Assembly: GCF_014805685.1 (NCBI RefSeq)
Contig: NC_060906.1
Span: 10,343,846-10,407,845, forward strand
Origin: Silurus meridionalis
Taxonomy: Eukaryota > Chordata > Actinopteri > Siluriformes > Siluridae
Reading direction: 5' to 3'
DNA length: 64,000 bases
This document shows, in pieces, positions 62,689 through 64,000 of this stretch (positions are counted from its first letter, which is position 1; every line of letters starts with the position of its first letter). The notes beneath the pieces were generated by a model, which was given only the letters and a program-made list of their open reading frames with translations, was not told where the DNA came from and searched no databases. Made by a program: the position numbers and the translations under genes.

Positions 62689-62765
62689 GGGAGGGGGGCC
62701 TTTAAGTGTCCAAATGTCTGAGAGCAGTTTCATGTATATGTGCAGCTCAGAGCTGTCTCATATAT

Positions 62766-62800
<35 letters not shown>
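62264..62800. repeat. CA, CT and GT microsatellite cluster in dnm3 intron 14
   Basis: (CA)n at 62264-62317; CT/CA/CT blocks at 62461-62558; (GT)n at 62655-62682 and 62768-62799. They lie between the miR-214 and miR-199 hairpins. A shorter (CA)n is at 61205-61227. Confidence 0.95.
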
Positions 62801-63153
62801 AGTCAGAGTTCTGCTCATACCAGATCATACGACATACCATGCATGCAGAAGTTGGAGTTCGTTAAGAGCTCTTGGGAGGAACACACCGAGTACGCTGCAC
62901 ATGTTTCTTTTAAGCTAGTACCTAGCGATGCTTAATCAGCGCGCCGCTGCACGCACGTCATTTTAGTCACTGAGTTTTATCACACACACCAGCAAATCCA
63001 CTCTGACCCTCGGCCATTCACATGCAAGCGATAGTAAATTAGCCCGATTAGCAGACACCGTACAAACCTTGTTTGCCGACAGAACCACGAAAGAAACCTA
63101 AAAAAAAAAAAAAGCTCGGCGGCATACGAGTGCAAGTCTGGTTGCGTCGCCAA

Positions 63154-63241
63154 TCCATGCACAGTCTAACCAATGTGCAGACTACTGTACACCAGTATGA
63201 TCCTGAACAGGTAGTCTGAACACTGGGATGACGGAGCAGGA
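63154..63241 (-). ncRNA. mir199: pre-miR-199 hairpin (miR-199a type), antisense to dnm3
   Basis: Read on the minus strand, 63227-63205 is a full match to mature miR-199a-5p (seed CCAGTGT), and 63188-63167 is a full match to miR-199-3p (ACAGTAGTC..., 22 nt). The arms are separated by a 16-nt loop and pair over about 22 bp. Flanks such as CCTGCTCCGTC before the 5p arm and GACTG after the 3p arm also agree with the human mir-199a-2 precursor as I recall it. It lies in dnm3 intron 14, opposite to the host gene, as in mammals where DNM3OS is the primary transcript. miR-199 acts in mesenchyme, skeleton and muscle development (established knowledge). The hairpin bounds are approximate; the arms are exact. 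Confidence 0.97.
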
Positions 63242-63692
63242 GATTCCCTCCCTTCTTGTCACACTTTCTCGTTTCCTCATTTCTCTCTATCTACTCTATC
63301 TACTCAGCCCATTCTCTCTAGCTCAGACTTTCACAGGAGGAGGTGGAAGATAAAAAAAAATAAACAAGATAGAAATAGTGTCCTTTTTTTTCCCCCCTCA
63401 ACCCCCCTCCCTTTCCATCTGCCACTGGCTTCCCGGCGCAGGGGGCAGAAAGACACGCGCCGGAGCTCCGTTGTCGTTTTTCGTCCCGTTCCTGTTTTCC
63501 GCCCGGTTTCCTCTCGCCGTTTCCCTCTCACCGCTCCGGTCGAGTATCCAGTCTTGACGTGGCACATTTCACTCCTGTAGCCGGCAGTCTGGCGGCGCAT
63601 TTAGGGAAGGCATGGTGAAAAAAGAGCGAGAGAAGAACGAGAGAGCGGGCGGAGAATGAGAGAGAGAGGAGAGAGAGGGAGGAACCTGCTGG

Positions 63693-63702
63693 CCATATAA
63701 GG
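63693..63702 (-). promoter_or_regulatory. CArG-box / TATA-like element, candidate dnm3os promoter
   Basis: CCATATAAGG fits the SRF consensus CC(A/T)6GG on both strands and reads CCTTATATGG on the minus strand, where it could also act as a TATA element. It is about 450 bp upstream of pre-miR-199. Downstream on that strand comes a TC-rich initiator-like stretch and then a GC-rich block (63420-63550). Function is inferred, not shown. Confidence 0.4.
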
Positions 63703-64000
63703 GGTTGAAAGGACCCTCTGGGAATTGATTTTTTTTGGATTGTCTTGCTATCAAATTTTTTTTTTTCTTTTCAGACTTTCAATCCTTGGCCACGATGCTC
63801 TGCTGTCCACACCTCCATCAGCGGTTCTCCAGTTCTCTCCACTCCTCCCATATCTATCCACTTTCTCTACACTTCTGCACTTCTGCTTTCTCTTGCTCTC
63901 TCCCTCTAAAGCGGTACCAGATGTTGTAGTCTTGACGCCAGCCCGTCATTTCTGACCTTTTTTTTTTTAACCTCTAAAAATCTCCGGCAGGAAGTGGGCC

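Larger units (their letters stand above)
60700..63700 (-). ncRNA. dnm3os: Inferred dnm3os-like primary transcript carrying miR-199 and miR-214
   Basis: No open reading frame of note lies on this strand between the two hairpins, so the transcript is inferred only from their shared strand, their order (199 upstream of 214) and the known mammalian and fish arrangement. The start is guessed from a CCTTATATGG element at 63702-63693 on the minus strand followed by a pyrimidine-rich stretch (63685-63605). The end is unknown but lies below 60788. It overlaps dnm3 intron 14 and possibly the end of exon 14. Confidence 0.6.

Overview
The window is a piece of a vertebrate nuclear genome, almost certainly a teleost fish. 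All recognisable genes are split into short exons with GT-AG introns. The intergenic and intronic DNA is crowded with Tc1/mariner and hAT copies, RTE-type LINE tails, tRNA-derived SINEs and long CA/TA/GATA microsatellites, a mix usual for teleosts. The very high Tc1 load would fit a catfish, but the species cannot be fixed from this sequence.

Four protein-coding genes can be assembled exon by exon. (1) vamp4, minus strand, coding exons from 12025 down to 5320: a complete 140-residue SNARE. (2) itpa, minus strand, 33480 down to 29924: a complete 203-residue inosine triphosphatase in eight exons. (3) mettl13/eef1aknmt, plus strand, 33921-41903: eight exons, complete except for an apparent one-base deletion in exon 3. 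(4) dnm3 (dynamin-3), plus strand: coding exons 1-14 from 44571 to 60635, ending inside the PH domain, with the rest beyond the window. itpa and mettl13 are head-to-head over a 440-bp interval with three CCAAT/ATTGG boxes.

Antisense inside dnm3 intron 14 lie the two hairpins of the miR-199/miR-214 cluster (mir-199 at about 63.2 kb, mir-214 at about 60.8 kb). They identify the host as dnm3 rather than dnm1 or dnm2 and imply a dnm3os-like non-coding transcript, for which a CArG/TATA-like element at 63.69 kb is a promoter candidate. The vamp4-mettl13-dnm3 order matches the human 1q24 region; itpa between them does not match human, where ITPA is on another chromosome.

Layout: 0-5.3 kb vamp4 3' flank and repeats; 5.3-12.1 kb vamp4; 12.1-29.9 kb a gene-poor, transposon-rich stretch with a possible remote vamp4 5' exon and promoter near 15.2 kb; 29.9-33.5 kb itpa; 33.5-42.7 kb mettl13; 44.0-64.0 kb dnm3 with the antisense microRNA locus. 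I found no wholly new gene system. The most valuable points are the microRNA locus with its possible mirror microRNA, the mettl13 frameshift, and the shared itpa/mettl13 promoter.
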